Source: Rapana venosa (Eukaryota > Mollusca > Gastropoda > Neogastropoda > Muricidae). Taken from it: a DNA stretch of 64,000 bases. The DNA lies in contig CM054158.1 of NCBI GenBank assembly GCA_028751875.1, positions 6,535,361 through 6,599,360 of the forward strand. The letters are read 5' to 3'. The position numbers and the translations under genes are program-made. Numbering within the stretch: the first letter of the stretch is position 1; every line of letters begins with the position of its first letter. Shown piece by piece: positions 32,103 to 46,161 of the stretch. The notes below the pieces were generated by a model, which saw only the letters and a program-made list of their open reading frames with translations, searched no databases and had not been told where the DNA came from.

Positions 32103-34233
32103 CTGCAACATACACATAATTATAATGAGAAGAAACATTAAAAAAAAAAATCTTTTCAGGAAGGTTGAATCTGTGTATTCAGCTTGAAATGTCATCACAA
32201 CAGAGGGTGCACACACACACACACGTGCATACACAGACACACAGAGTTCTCTCACTCAATTCCACCTTGAACACACGCACATAAAACAATATGAATAGCT
32301 CAGGAGTAAAACATTGGGGGACGGGACAGCTCAGTGGTTGGAGCACTCGCTTTCCCCCAACCAAGGTTAAGCAGCATCGAGCGCGGTTACCAACCTGGAT
32401 GGGTGACCATTTGCACGCCTTGGTTTCAGTACAGTCCCCCAGCTCACCAGCTGTAAATGGATACCTGCCCTCTTTAGGGTCAGGGAAGGTAAAGCAGCGA
32501 GGGAGAGGCGATGGGTGCCACCCTCAATATGCTGGCCCCTGGAGAAGTGAGGTCTCTGACGCCTCGCTCCCCTATAGGTTACGGGACACCTTGACCTTTT
32601 TGAAACATCCACTGGGGAGAAAAAGAAAACAAGCTTGCCATGCAGCAAACAAATGTCACAGATCCATGCACATCAACCAACTCATGCCTATCAGTATAAA
32701 TAGCATCCCCACATTCTGGAAATTCTGTGCTAGAAATTTCCTCTTTTCTATCACTCTGTTTCTGCCTTGTTCCTTTTCTTCCTGTCACCTCCTTCTTGTC
32801 TGTTTTCTGCCTTCTTGATCCATTCTCCTGCCTTTTTTCCAGAAAGACTTAAAAGGTAACTATTCTCTCTTGTGCCGAAGTCGGATGCGCTGGGCCTGAC
32901 TTGTCAGGTGCTTAACGGCAGCGTGACGCATTTTCGCTCATATAACAGACAACAATAGTTGCTGTCTGAGCGTTCGACGAAGAAGAAGAACCAACTCAGA
33001 GAGGAATCTTCCTTCATGTGCCCGATGCACTGGAGAGGCAGTATTTGCATGTGTGTACACCACTGTCAGTCACAGCAGAGTTCTCTGCGTGATGTTCGGG
33101 CTGCTCTCTCTGAGGACAGCGCGCCGCCACAAGAGCAAGCGTCACCCATTAGTCTTTTCTTTCTTTTCCTGTCTGTGTGTGTGTAATTACCTCTAGAGCA
33201 CTGGTCGACCATTGTGTATAAATATGTTGTGTACGTACTGCGGGAGCACCTCAGCTGAGTTACGGAAGAGTTTTTAGTTCTTACTACTGTTCTGAAAACT
33301 TGTTTTTTTCCCCAATCACTTTAAGTCAAGGCAGATTTCTTTGAGTGAAATTCGGGCTGCTCTCCCTGGGAAGAGCACATCACCACAAGAGTAGCGCCAC
33401 CCACTATTTTGTTTTCTTTTCCTGTCTGCACCTCTATTTGTTTCCCTATCAGAGTGGCTATTTTTTCTACAGAATATTGCCAGGGACAACTCTCTTGTTG
33501 CCATGGGTTCTTTTACATGTGCTAAATAATTTTGTGCAACACACGGGACCTCGGTTTATCGTCTCATCCCAAAGACCAGCACCCAGACCACCCACCACTC
33601 ACGGACTAATCGACAGGGAAAAAGGTTTTGGTCCATACAGGGATCGAACCACCACACATTTTTGACCCCGACTTTTCGCTTTCTAGACAAGCGCATTACC
33701 TCTAGACCACCGATCCACACATTTACGGACCCCTTGCCCTTACCTCTACAGCAGAGTTGATGGACTGGAGCCCCATGAAGGGTCCTTTAGGGGACTTCTG
33801 GCCCATGTCCACGGTGCTGACCATCTTGCCTTGCTGGTACAGGCCCACCAGCTTCATCATGTACTCCTGGAAGTCACCTGCAAAATGCATCAGGAAGAAG
33901 CCCCTCAGGCTGGCTGACAGCCGCAGCATCTGCAAAATAGCACATCCAAAAAAATAGTGACAAACATATCAGGATATTCGGGATGATTTTTGTGATCAGT
34001 TTCTTCCCAAAAAAATCAGAAGCCATTTCTTACTTAGTAGTGGAAAAATTCATTCTTACACTTCCCTGTATTGCACTGTGTTGTGTTGTATTGTATATGG
34101 TACAGGATTGTATTTATTTTTAGTGTGTGTATTGTACTGTATACAATTTTAGTCAGGCAGGTTTCTAGGTGAGAAAATTCAAGCTGAACCCTCTAAGGAG
34201 AGAGCACACTGCTATGAGTGTTGCATCACACGC

Positions 34234-34269
<36 letters not shown>

Positions 34270-37200
34270 CGTGTGTGTGTGTCCTTGTGTGTATATGTGC
34301 ATGTGTGTGAGGAAAAATACTTGTTACCATAAATGAACAAATACAAATATGTTTATTTCTTGAAAAAAACCACAACCAACCATCCAAACAAACACATACA
34401 AAAGTCAAACAGACAACAAGAAGAGTTTACCAAGCCCCACCATCAGAGGCAGCGCATACAGCTAGGCTTGCAGCAAGACAGTCTGATACGTGGCCAGAAA
34501 ATCACCGCCCACAGCTATGACAAACAAGCAAACAGACAGACAGACAGGCAAGCACAACGGCAACGCCCAAATCTTACTGTCAGCGGCAGCATGCTGGTGG
34601 ACTTGAACCCAGAGTAGTCAGTGGTGTAGCCAGATATGGCTCCAATCACCATCAGCCGTCCTCCCACAGCAAGACTGAACCACCACAGACAGATGATACA
34701 ATTCTTCACCAGCAACACTACAGCATCACATTACCAAAAACAACAAAAAAATTATTCATATTTATCTATACCACTTTAAGTCATGGCAGATTTCTCTGCA
34801 TGAAATTCAGGCTGCTCTACCCCTGGGGAGAGCGCGTCGTTACAAAAGCAGTGCCACTTTTTTTTTTTTTTTCTCCTGTCTGCGACTGTATTTGTTTTCC
34901 CTATCAGAGTGCCTCTTTTTTCCAGAATTTTGCCAGGGACAACTCTCTTGTTGCTGTGGGTTTTTTTTTTTTTACATGTGCTAAATAATTATGTGCAACA
35001 CACAGGACCTCGGTTTACTGTCTCATCCGAAAGACTAGCACCCAGACCACCACTCATGGTCTAATGGATGGGGAAAAAGTTTTGGGTGCAAATGGGATTC
35101 GAACCACCCTACACTTCCGACCCAGACTTTTCGCTTTTCTAGGCAGGCACGTTACCTCCGGACCACCAATCCACTACAGTAAGTTTACTACACTGTAAAT
35201 AAAAATTCCTCACCAGCAAAACTACACAACCACTTGGCCTTTAGATACAGCATAACCACAGATTCACACCATCAGATAAACTACAGTATTACTTTGTTTT
35301 TCAGTTTTACTGTAGCATTTCTAAGAGGTAAGAAAATCCAAATTCATATTAACACCATCTAAATTTTCTTTTAAAAAAGGGAAGGGGAAACATTTTTTTT
35401 TTAATATCATGCATCCAAACACAACAATCTTAAATTCAACTTTCCCCTTAACTCCTTCAAAAGTCACTGAGGTTTAATGCCATGTCTCATAGAAAAGTTG
35501 AACCTGGCGGAGCCCACCCCTCCCCACGTGTCATGCTGGGTATGTCTATGTCATCCATACCACCACACATACCTAGCTACTCTTTCGGGTTTGTTTTTTT
35601 TTCTTATGAAAGATAGAATGGTTTTTGGTATGTAAACGTGTACGAAATGTCCTAACTGAATTTGCACCCAGGTTCTTGCTTTACAGACTGATTTCAAGGC
35701 TTTGCAGGACATAGAGTGGATGGGTACTAGTGTTGACAGCACAGCAAAATATCCCTCAACACTCAGTGTAGCGCAGAAAGAGAGAGAGAGGGGAAAATCT
35801 AGTTTTGAAGCACATTCTTCTTCTTCTTCTTCTTCTGCGTTCCCTGGCTATGCTAAATGTTGTAATCCAGTCTGGATGGTCAAAGTCTGGAGCGTGTCAA
35901 CTGAACACACCACTGAACACAAGAAGTAAAGTGACCCTGAAGTAGTGCAGGGCTTAGTCTGGCTGGTAGCCTCATGGCAGTTCAGCATCGATCACTTCAT
36001 GTAACCTAGTGATTCTAGAAGTGCTACAGAACAAGACTTGGTGTTACTTTGTATGGCGTGATCCAGAGGAGCAGCAAAGCAGAAACAATACTAGCTTATA
36101 AGCCAGCAGCTCCTCCACCCTCCCCCCCAAAAAACCCCCAAGAAAAAAACCAAAAACAATATAAACGGAAAAAAAAACCCAAACCCAACCCAACGACAAC
36201 AACCCCCCCCCCCCCCCCCCCCAACCAAATAAATCCAGACAGAGCAACCTGAAATTCACACATAGAAATTTGCCATGACGTTAAGTGGAATACAACACAA
36301 AACAAGAAACCCCAAAGAAGCACAAAACAGCATACTGGTAGAGTCATACCAATCCCCCCGCCCACCCCCCCAAAAAAACCCCATCCCCCCCCCCCCCCCC
36401 CCATACTCAACAGATAGTTACCCCATTGACCAGATCACAGAAATTAGCAATATCTAAAAGTTTGAGATGATTAACCTTTCTTTCTCATTCCTTAGCTAGA
36501 GCTCCGAGGTTCCCCAATGGTGAGGTTTTTTCATATACGACCTTTTTTTCCCCACCATAAAAGTGGCCACATTACGACTTTGGGGATGATGAACCCTTTA
36601 AGCTATGGGGTGAGCTTCTCTCTTTTAAAAAATTCATACAAAATGTCTACTTACTTGTTGAGGCAAGTTTCAAACACAGCCCCTCCAATAGATTCGTACA
36701 CAACATTGACACCATTCTGTAAACAAAACAGAAAGTAATGGCAGGATGGTGAAAACAAACAACCATGATCCTATCCTGTTGAAATGAACATAATGCACAA
36801 TGTGAATATTTCTCCAACTGACACTGTCAACTCATCTCATCTCATCTGCTCCCATAACCCCCCTCCAGGGTTGTAGGGACACTGCAGTGACGAACGTTAA
36901 ACCAATTGGCCCCACTGTCACTGAACCAAGGAAATTAAGAGTACAACGACACTACATCCTTGCACAGACAGGAAAAAAGTACATACAAGACCACAGCCAG
37001 CCACCACCACCACCACCACCCTCCCTCATACTTTCTCATCCATTTGTAAGCACGACATATCATACAACACTCATACAGACGATTAAGTGAAAATAATATG
37101 AAATTGAACATTGAAACTCTATGCACTATTTTGCCATGTGTTTCATGGTAACCTCTAGTAAAGCTCCTAGTAAAGTGCGGTAATCTAGCACACAAAAAGA

Positions 37201-37817
37201 AAAAAATCAATCTTACAATTCAACAAACCAACAATTAACCAAATTAAATATTAAAATCAAAATTGACCTGACTGAATTAAAAATGCAAATAGAAAAGGAA
37301 CAACTATATCTTGGGCATGCACCACAACACACACACACACACACACTTACAAACACACACACCCCTCTTTTCAAGTGTGACACACACTTACATTTTCCTC
37401 CCGACTCTACACAGGACTATACACAGTCATCTCCCCTCCTCCAATTCACTCCAGCAGAAGACACTTGAATGCCTTCCAACAACAAAATACACAAACACTG
37501 CTTACGCTCACTTGCCAAAAAGTTCAACTTAAGGCAGAAAAATCATGGTTCTTTACCTCAGAAGGTATTTACAATTATGGTGAGAATACTTACTGGAAAT
37601 TCTGCTTTCAATACTTTGTCCAAATCTTCCTTCTTGTAGTTGATTGGTCTGTCACAGCCGATACTCTGTAAGAAAGTAACCAAGATTATAATTGAAAACG
37701 TTCAACATGAAGACCGTATCTTGGTATCTCTGAGCTTGTGTGTGTGAAAGTGTGCGGTTATGGGAGTGTGAGTGAGAGACAGCAGACAAAGAGGGGGAGA
37801 GAGAGAAAGAGAGAGCG

Positions 37818-37866
<49 letters not shown>

Positions 37867-37912
37867 AGGAGAGAGTGAGAGAGAGGGAGAGGGAGGAGAG
37901 AGAGGAGGAGAA

Positions 37913-37950
<38 letters not shown>

Positions 37951-40900
37951 AGAAGAGAGAGAGAGAAAGAGGAGAGAGAGAAGAGAGAGAAGAGAGAGAG
38001 AAAGAGGAAAAGAGAGTGTGTTGTGTGTGTGTGACTCGTGATGTGTACACACGTACCATGCATGTTAAGAGTAGTTCAAAATTGATTTTTTGTTTGTGAG
38101 TGACACAGGAGATAAGTAGGGGTTAATGCGTCAAATTCTTGTTGTAGCTAAAGCCTGAACCTCTACCTTCAGAACTGCACCTTGTCGTCTGTGGAACACG
38201 TTACCAATGACTTCACAACCAGCGTGTTACCACGATTGACCTTCAGATTACCACAACACACTTCTCTCGTTACCAGGTTTTGTTCTTTCTTGTTATATAG
38301 TTCTAGTTTGTTACTGATCAAGGTTTTGCTATAATGTTGTGTCAGTGTTGCATGTTTACTTACTAAGTCATTGTGATTTTGCAATTTGTACTCTCTACAG
38401 TGACTTGGAGGACCCTCAGTGTACACTGCAAAAGCAGAAGGAAGAAAGAAAGAAGGAAAGGATTACTTTTAAATGCAGAACTTCTAAACGTTGAAACAGA
38501 GCTTCTAAAAGTTTAACTATTTCATGACATTTATCTTACAATTTTGTTCTCTTCACCTTCTTTGTTCTTCACTTTAACTTACCCCTCTAATGACCATAGT
38601 CAAGATCACTATTCTACTGTGGATCCATCCCCACCCTCAAAACAACCCCCCCACTCCCCCCCCAACAGTATGGTTGTGCTGAAACTTTGGATGAAAAAAA
38701 AGGTTCGATCATGAAGCTTTTATCATGACTGGATCTTGTCATCACTTATCTAACACACACGCATGTGAGCACGCACGCACACGCACACTACTTACTGCAA
38801 ACTGTCCTGTACCCCCAGCAGCAGCTGGAAATAAAATCATACCATCAACATATTGTAACCATATGTCACAGCAATACATATTATACTCAAGACAACGTTG
38901 ATATGAATGTTGTTTTGTTGCACTTTCCCTAGCGTTAACATTCTGGGGGTCACCCAGAACATGCACTCTGACTTGCCCATCTCACCAGGAAATCACAGCC
39001 AGACTGCAAGTACACGCTGGATGAGAAGTTTGTGTGTACGTCTCTTTTCCAGTATCTCACCACACAGGCAGCCATACTCCATATTCAAAGGATTTTTATC
39101 TCCTTTAACTCGGAGGACAGTGCAGATTGTTACACTTAGGGCTTGTTATGGCTGAAGGCAATCTCAACATAACATCTCAGCATAACAAAATTTTTGAATG
39201 TAGGCCTCGATACTTAGCTTACACTGATAAATGACCAAGCTTTTGGCAAGTGCTGCCCAAGATATGAATGTCAATAATATTAAAATTAAAAAAAATCTTT
39301 TATATTGAGGATAATGGAATAAGCACTTATGTGCTTTTTTACATCCAGTCCCCGTGTGTATGCGGTATTGTAAATTCTGTAATCTGTTCCCACCGGCACA
39401 CAATGGCCTACTCTTACAAAAAGCTGAACAAGTTTTAACGTGTGTGCAATACGTTCTGCAAGTGTTCACACACAGGGCCTCGGTTTATAGTCTGATCCGA
39501 AGGACTTTTGGGGAGAGTGGAGTCTGCACTGTAAAGACAATTAATTATTCATGAAACCATAGCTTCCTGAAGTCATAAGGCCATTCTCACCAATACATAT
39601 TTCCCATTCCATTACATACTCTTATCAGTGAACTCCATTCTTTAGTTCACAGTTTGCAGGTTTAGTTCATTCTAGATAAGTTTGTTGACTTTTAACAGGT
39701 ACCTCAACTCCTTTCTGGTCCTTCATGAGAGAATTCAAGCAGCATATAACAAATTTTTCATTTTAACTGTTAGGGGGGAAAAAAAAAAAGCACTCCATAT
39801 TGTAAGTATAGAAAGTGCTGAACTGACCCTGCAAAAAACTCAAGTTTTTGTTACTCTTAACTTCCCCCAAAGGGATGCCGGGGGCCTGTCAGTATAAATA
39901 CCATCACCACCTTCTGGAAATTCTGCACTAGAAATTCCCTCTTTTCTATCCCTCTCTTTCTTCCTTTTCTTCCTGTTACCTGGTTCTTGTCTATTTTCTG
40001 CCTTCTTGGTCCATCCTCCTGCCCTTTTTTCCAGAAAGACTTACAAGATAACAGTTCTCTCCCACACTGAAGTTGGATGCATCGAGCCTGACTTGTCAGG
40101 TACTTTAGCACCAGTGCAACACATTTTCACTCATATGACAGACAAGTATGTGTGTTCGATGAAGGAAGAAACTTCTCTTTGATGGCAGTAAGGATGGATG
40201 TATACTGGGAATCTGTATACTGGGAATCTCTCATGTCATTTTTTGGTTTTTATGAACATGTAGATTCAAAGATTAAATCTTTCCTATCATACAATCTTTT
40301 CTGTTTTGTGAAACGAACTAAAATGAAATGAGATGGGGGAAAAAAAAGCAACACCTACCAGTAATCAACACTTTATCTCCTTTCTTGATTTCTGCAACCT
40401 GAAATCCGAAAGAAGAACAGGAAATCATCACCAAACATTATTACTATCATTATTGTCATTGTTGTTCTTGTCACTATTGTTGTAACCATCATTGTCATCA
40501 TTATTGAATATAATTATGAACATAATCTTACTGTTATAATCATTAGCAGTAATAGTAGCAGCAGCAGGAGTAGTAGTAGTAGGTGGTGGTAAAAGGTGGT
40601 GTTCCCATAACCTATGTGGTTGTAGGGCAGTGAGGCATCAGAGACCTCACTTCTCAAGGGGTCAGTATACTGAGGGCGGCGCCCATCTCCTCTCCCTTGC
40701 TGCTTTACCTCCCCTGACCCTAAAGAGGGCAGGTACCCATTTACTTTACTGGAGCCAAGGTGCGCAAACAGTCACTCATCCAATTGGTAACCACGCTCAA
40801 TGCTGCTTAACATTGGTTGGGGGAAAGCAAGTGTTCCGACCACTGAGCTATCCCGTCCCCAAGTAATAGTAGTAGTAGAAGTAGCAGTGATAGTAGTGAT

Positions 40901-43739
40901 ATTAGTAGCAGCAGTAGTAGTAGTATCATTATCAATACAGTGGTAGCATTGCTAAAATGTGTATTTCTGTTTGCTTTATTCATACCCACAAGCACACCTA
41001 TATAACAACCAAAAGTAATACCACTTTCCGTCACAGCAGATTCCTCTGTGTGAAGTTTGGGGGGGAAAAGAGCAGTGCTACCCTTTTTAAAAAAATATTT
41101 TAGATTTTCCTGCCAGCACATTTTATTTGTTTCCCTATGGGAGTGGCTTTTTTTAAACACAATTTTGCCAGGGTGTAACTCTTTCATTGCTGTGGGTTCT
41201 TTTACATGCGCTGAACGCTTGTTGCACACAGGACCCCAATTTAGTGTTAATAATAATAATAATAATGTATGGAATTTATATAGTGCTGAATCTTGTAAAG
41301 CAACAAATCAAAGCGCTCAAGTGTTTCATCCAAACGACTAACACCCAGACCACTACTCAAGATCTAGTGGAGATGGACAAGTTTCAGGCACAAACAGGGA
41401 TCGAACTTGGACTTCATGTTTTCTGGGCAGGTGCGTTCCCTGCAGACTACCGATCCATCCAGATGCTTCAGACAAGATCTTACCCTGCACCACATAGAGA
41501 ATACAGCTAGCACCGGCCCTACAACACACTGGCTAAAACACTGGAGTCACCGGACCCTTTTTCTTCTTCTTCCGTTGCTCTGTAGAGGAACGAGGTTCAC
41601 CAACGATGAGATGTTTGCGTATGCCACAACTGTCCTCCCCACCATGTAGGTAGCCACATTCTGACTTCGGGGATGGTGTCTAAACATGACGCCTGTGTGC
41701 ATGCGTTTTAAAAATGTTGTCATCAGTTCCTATTGGCACAAAATGGCCTACTCTTCCTAAAGGCGGAACAGGTTTTTAACCTTGAGCGCAAGATGTTGTT
41801 CTGCATAGATACTCACACAAGCCCTCAGTTTATAGTCTCAGCCAAATGATTCTGACATTCAATCAAACTGGCAAGAAAGGGCGAGGCTGGGAATTGAACC
41901 CAGAACCTCACGGGTTTACTTGTTAGGCAGGTGAACATCTAAACCATCATGCCACCTTCCTTCCTACCCTACATTCCAACCTTTTGAATTCTAGTGTCCT
42001 CACCCCACTCCCCCTTGCCACACCTGTCAGTCAACATTCTAGCCATCAGAGTTCAAGTGTCATCCTCCACCCCCGCCCCTCACCATCTCACCACCACTGC
42101 TATGCACATCCTACCCCCCAAACAGATCGACACAGGTTTCCCCTTTGTCAGCCTTTAAGGTAAGAACAGATATCAATTTTGATTGAAAACGGCTGGACTA
42201 CCCAACACTCAGCTTTTTTATTGTTTGTTTTTGGTAACAGTCATCCATTTTCTTTAACAAAGCAATGCAATTTTGATAAATCCTAGGTCTCTACAAGTGT
42301 TCAACCTCTCCCCAATATGACACAGTATTAACACTCAGCCCATAAAGTGTGTTAAGTGTGTTCCTTCCGCCCCCCCCCCCCCCCTCCCCTGTGTATGGTG
42401 TGTGAATCCTAGCCGTCAAATGAGAATAGTGACCGTGTCGTGAGTGTGTTGTGTCGTGTGTGTGTTATGTGGTGCAGAGTGTAATTTTGTTTGTGACGTA
42501 TGTGCCCTCACGTGTGCTTGTTGTTTTGTTTGTTTTTGAGTGAGGGTCATATTGTTTTTAAATGCAAAGGAGTTTTGAATAAAAGCTGGGTCATTTAGTG
42601 TTCAACTTTTCCCATTGAACAAAGTATTAATCCTCTTGCCCAATAAAGTGTGTTGTTGGTGTGTGTGGAGAGAGAGAGTGGAGAGTGGAGAGAGAGGAGT
42701 GGTGTGAGAGTAGTGGAGTGGATGTGGATGGTGGGAGAGGAGAGAGAGAGAGAGAGGGGGGGGGGGAAGGAGGATGGACGGACGGAGGGAGGGAGGGAGG
42801 GAGGGAAGAGAGTGTGTGTGTGTGTGTGTGTGTGGGATGTGTGTGTGTGCAAGAGAGAGAGAGAGAAGAGGAGATAAGAGAGAGAGAGGAAGGAACAGAG
42901 AGAGAGAGAGTGTGTGTGTGTGTGAGAGAGAGAAAGTTGTGTGTGTGCATGCATGTGTGCATGTGGTGTGTGCATGTGCGTGTGTGAGCGTGCATGTGTG
43001 TGCATGTGCAGGAATGTGCATGAGTATGCACATGTGCATGTGTGTGCACGTGCGCATGCACAAATGCTCGCTGAACATCTTGTGCACATGTTAAAACCTG
43101 TTCTGTCTTTCAGAAGATAAAGGCCATTTATACTGCTAAGTATGACCAAAAATACATTAAACCCCCCCACCAAAGACGCATGCACGCTGATGTCCTGTTT
43201 AGACATCACCCCTCAAGTCAGAATACTACTAACTTATTAATAGCTGCACTGTCAGCGCCTGGGCTTTATCACAGTTCTTGATTAAACCATTGACACTGGG
43301 GGCAACAGCAAAGTGAGAGGCTGTGTGACCAGTGGCTTTCCCACTCATGGAATTCCACTTTACAGCTTAAGTCTTTAGTGATCGACTATGACTCTCTGAC
43401 TAGGAGGCTTGACTCGCACAGTCCTTATGTGCTGCAGCCCTGGGGGCTGGTTGGCCTTTGGAGAGCATCTCCAATGCTGACTGTCCTTATGCCCACTTGG
43501 CCAAGAGAGTGGGGATGTGCTGTGGGCAAGGCATCTCCACTAATAATAATAATAATAATATATGGAATTTATATAGCGCTGAATCTTGTAGAAAACAAAC
43601 AAATCGAAGCGCTTGCACTCAATCATTTACAGGCATGCAACTCTCCTTCAACAGATTTCAAATCCATGCGCGCGCACTACGCACGCACACGCATGCTCAC
43701 ACGACACACACAACCCACACACCACACACAACATACACA

Positions 43740-43770
<31 letters not shown>

Positions 43771-45713
43771 CACCACACACACACACCACACACACAAGAA
43801 AACACTTAGAAGTGAAAGATGTTGAAAATTAGGACAGATATGTGGGGGGAAAGTCTCAGTAGGAAATAAGTGTGTTTTGAGGCTGGATTTGAAGGAATCA
43901 AGTGAAGGCTTTGACGAAGTGAAAGAGGAGGTCATTCCAGGTGGATGGACCAGAAACAGAGAAGGAGCGACGGCCAACAGTGGTTTGTTTGAATCTGGGT
44001 GTTCGAAAGCACAAAGTATCTGCGGCTGAACGAAGGGAACGAGATGGAGTGTACAGGTGAAGACAGTTACAGAGATAAGAGGGTGCAGATTTGTGGAGAC
44101 ATTTGAAACAGAGGGTATTGATTTTATACTCCGGTCTTTGTGAGACAGGCAACCAGTGAAGAGATCGCAGAAGAGGAGTGATGTGTTCAGATTTTTTCTT
44201 TCTTAGGACCAGTCGAGCTGCAGAGTTTTGCATGCGTTGAAGAGAGTGGATAGATGATGCTGGTAGGCCAGCCAAAAGAGAATTACAGTAGTCTAAACGT
44301 GAAAGAATGAGAGATGTGACAAGCTTAGAAGTTGCATCAGTGGACAGATACTTGCGAATCGCGCTTATGCGTCGTAATTGATAGTAGCAAGACTGGCAGG
44401 TCTGGGTGATGAATTTTTTCATAGAGAGTGTGTTGTCAAGAACTACTCCTAAATACTATAACTATAATCAAATTTCTGCCCAGTTTCCAAAACAGCAGCT
44501 GCCTCCTCTGCTGTTTTGGACACGACGGACTAACATACAAGCCAGCAAAATCGGTCACACAAACAAACATACAAGCCAGCAAAATCAGCCACACAGACAA
44601 ACATACAAGCCAGCAAAATCGTCGGTCACACAGACAAACATACAAGCCGGCACAATCGGTCACACAGACAAACATACAAGCCAGCAAAATCGGCCACACA
44701 GACAAACTTACAAGCCAGCAAAATCGTCGGTCACACAGACAAACATACAAGCCGGCACAATCGGTCACACAGACAAACATACAAGCCGGCAAAATCGGTC
44801 ACACAGACAAACATACAAGCCAGCAAAATCGGTCACACAGACAAACATACAAGCCAGCAAAATCGGTCACACAGACAAAATGTGTCACCACTTGGTGAAC
44901 CTCCAAGCTCTAGCTGAGGGACAACACCCCCCCCCCCCCCCCCAACAAGAAAATCACGATAACATATCCAATAAACCCTGATGATAACACTTTTCATCTG
45001 TGCACTTAACATTCCATTATCGCCAACAATTCCTTGAGTGCTAAGTCTCAAATCACTGGAAGGGTTGGTTGGTTGGTTGGCTGGATGTTTTTCTTTAAAG
45101 GTCTTGACTGACAGCGGTGCACACAAATAAAACAAAACCAAGATACAAAGCCCAACAATGAAACAAAAAGGAAGGGGGAGGGGGGGGGTGTATCAAAGGA
45201 GAGAAAAACTTTGTGTATGTTAAGGGAATGGGTGGGGCTGGGGGGAAGGGGGGTGGTGATGGGTAGAGGTTGGAGATGGTGGTGGTGGTGGTGGGGGGGG
45301 GGGGGGGATGGTTTGGAAGAAAACACAAAGACTGATCTTTTCAACCCTACCAGGATGCTTGTTTTTTAAAAATTTTCTCTCTTCTCACTCCCTCTCCCCC
45401 CTCAATAACACACACACATGCACACACACGCGCGTGCGCACATGCACACACATGTACACACACATATGTATGCATGCAAGCAAGCATGCATGCATATACA
45501 CACACACATACATGCACACGCATGTACACACACACATGTACATACAAGCACACTAACACACATACATGCACACACACACATATATACATACAAGCGCATC
45601 ACACACACACACGTCTGTATTGCTGCAAGTAACTTCACTAAAGCCTGTTGGATAAAGTGTAAAGTAATGACATGCAAAGGAAGATAAGCTGGTGCAAACA
45701 TTGTTGTTGTTAT

Positions 45714-45778
<65 letters not shown>

Positions 45779-45824
45779 TATGTGTGAGTGTGTGTGTGTG
45801 AGTGTGTGTGTGTGTGTGTGTGAG

Positions 45825-45867
<43 letters not shown>

Positions 45868-45961
45868 AAGTCAAGTCAAGTCAAGTCAAAATTTTATTTC
45901 CAGATGGTACATTGAATAAGCAATGCATTTGCTTTTTTTCATCAAGCCATCTATCTAAGAA

Positions 45962-46004
<43 letters not shown>

Positions 46005-46084
46005 TGTGGTGGGTGGGTGTATGTGTGAGTGTGAGTGTGTGTGTGGGGGGGTGTATGTGTGAGTGTGTGTGTGTTTGTTTGTGT

Positions 46085-46161
<77 letters not shown>

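Noticed and set aside
32360..32410. A 5S rRNA gene
   Set aside because: Only the internal control region is similar. The 5' and 3' stem sequences of 5S rRNA are missing, and the segment is part of a SINE found four times.
42595..43209. Long ORFs in several frames at 42.6-43.2, 45.4-47.4 and 47.5-48.1 kb
   Set aside because: They read through (GT)n, (GA)n, (CA)n or CCA repeats and encode only dipeptide runs.
43378..43832. ORFs of 124-143 residues around 43.4-43.8 kb
   Set aside because: They consist of the LINE 3' UTR complement and a (CA)n expansion.
44533..44880. CRISPR-like array
   Set aside because: Units are contiguous tandem repeats without unique spacers, in an animal genome.
44406..44981. 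191-residue plus-strand ORF of repeated 'YKPAKS..TQTN' type
   Set aside because: It is produced by the 34/37 bp minisatellite, which lacks stops in every frame. The frame also crosses a LINE end and a poly-C tract, so it is not a gene.
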